Origin: CALDTK01 sp965215115
GTDB lineage: Bacteria; Bacteroidota; Bacteroidia; Chitinophagales; Saprospiraceae
Assembly (NCBI GenBank): GCA_965215115.1
Contig: OZ244050.1
Span: forward strand, 1,674,001 to 1,738,000
Reading direction: 5' to 3'
DNA: 64,000 nt
The translations under genes were made by a program, and so were the position numbers. The notes under the pieces are model-generated. The model was not told the origin of the DNA and ran no database searches. It saw only the letters and a list, made by a program, of their open reading frames with translations. Positions 63,921 through 64,000 of the stretch are shown here, piece after piece (within the stretch, counting starts at the first letter, position 1; each line of letters starts with the position of its first letter).

Positions 63921-64000
63921 TGTCTTTTGTTGTTTATGATCGAAACCAACAACGCGTCGATCCTTGATCTACGCGATATAGATCATGAGTCTTCGCCTTG

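Overview
The window looks like a GC-rich member of the Bacteroidota, probably near the Saprospiria/Lewinella group. The evidence is gene content. There is a T9SS C-terminal sorting domain (24486-27092), a GldB-like gliding lipoprotein, a PorT-like barrel, Bacteroidota-typical DUF2723, DUF2851, DUF4835, DUF4837 and DUF4920 proteins, a fused aspartokinase/homoserine dehydrogenase in a thrA-thrB-thrC run, and TAnnTTTG-type -7 boxes. The group assignment is inference. I saw no rRNA, tRNA or CRISPR array.

Layout. 0-7 kb: threonine operon and an M1 metallopeptidase. 7-11.5 kb: HtrA protease, HD protein, polysaccharide deacetylase, gltX and a small conserved protein. 11.6-19.3 kb (minus strand): surface-polysaccharide cluster (FkbM methyltransferase, sigma factor, O-antigen ligase, Wzz, flippase), a MacB-type permease and a LuxR regulator. 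19.3-20.1 kb: a non-coding block of nested palindromes. 20-29 kb: M20 peptidase, xth, a broken MBL-fold gene, a thioredoxin-like protein, a T9SS cargo protein and a sodium:solute symporter. 29.4-34.3 kb: AT-richer accessory island with an orphan RHS/polymorphic-toxin tip, two paralogous small lipoproteins (candidate immunity proteins) and small unknown genes. 34.3-43.6 kb: serine-hydrolase homologue without its nucleophile motif, DUF4837, DUF2723, an IS630-type element and DUF2851. 43.6-49.5 kb: folA, two ssb paralogues, a DUF559 nuclease, hisA, a tocopherol-cyclase-like protein, an ECF sigma factor and DUF4920. 49.7-61.8 kb: MORN-caspase fusion, tatA, 2OG oxygenase, gldB, PorT-like barrel, purA, DUF4835, BtuF-like protein, an ABC-2 exporter and DUF2237. 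62-64 kb: AT-rich end with a lipoprotein and a split, incomplete subtilase.

Most unusual observation: a short dispersed element of the form TTTT + 3-bp stem + GNNA tetraloop (consensus TTTTGGCGAAAGCC). I count about 42 copies on both strands, most of them inside genes and in any reading frame. The stem changes in a compensating way (GGC/GCC, GCC/GGC, GAC/GTC, CGC/GCG, GCG/CGC), and the loop is nearly always GAAA, GCAA, GTAA, GGAA, GACA or GGCA. The core GCGAAAGC is known as an exceptionally stable DNA mini-hairpin. The element is absent from the accessory island, the IS element, the polysaccharide genes between 11.4 and 16.8 kb, and the AT-rich end. I know of no described system that matches it. 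A single-strand hairpin recognised by a protein (uptake, recombination, chromosome maintenance or an IS200/RAYT-like enzyme) is the hypothesis to test.
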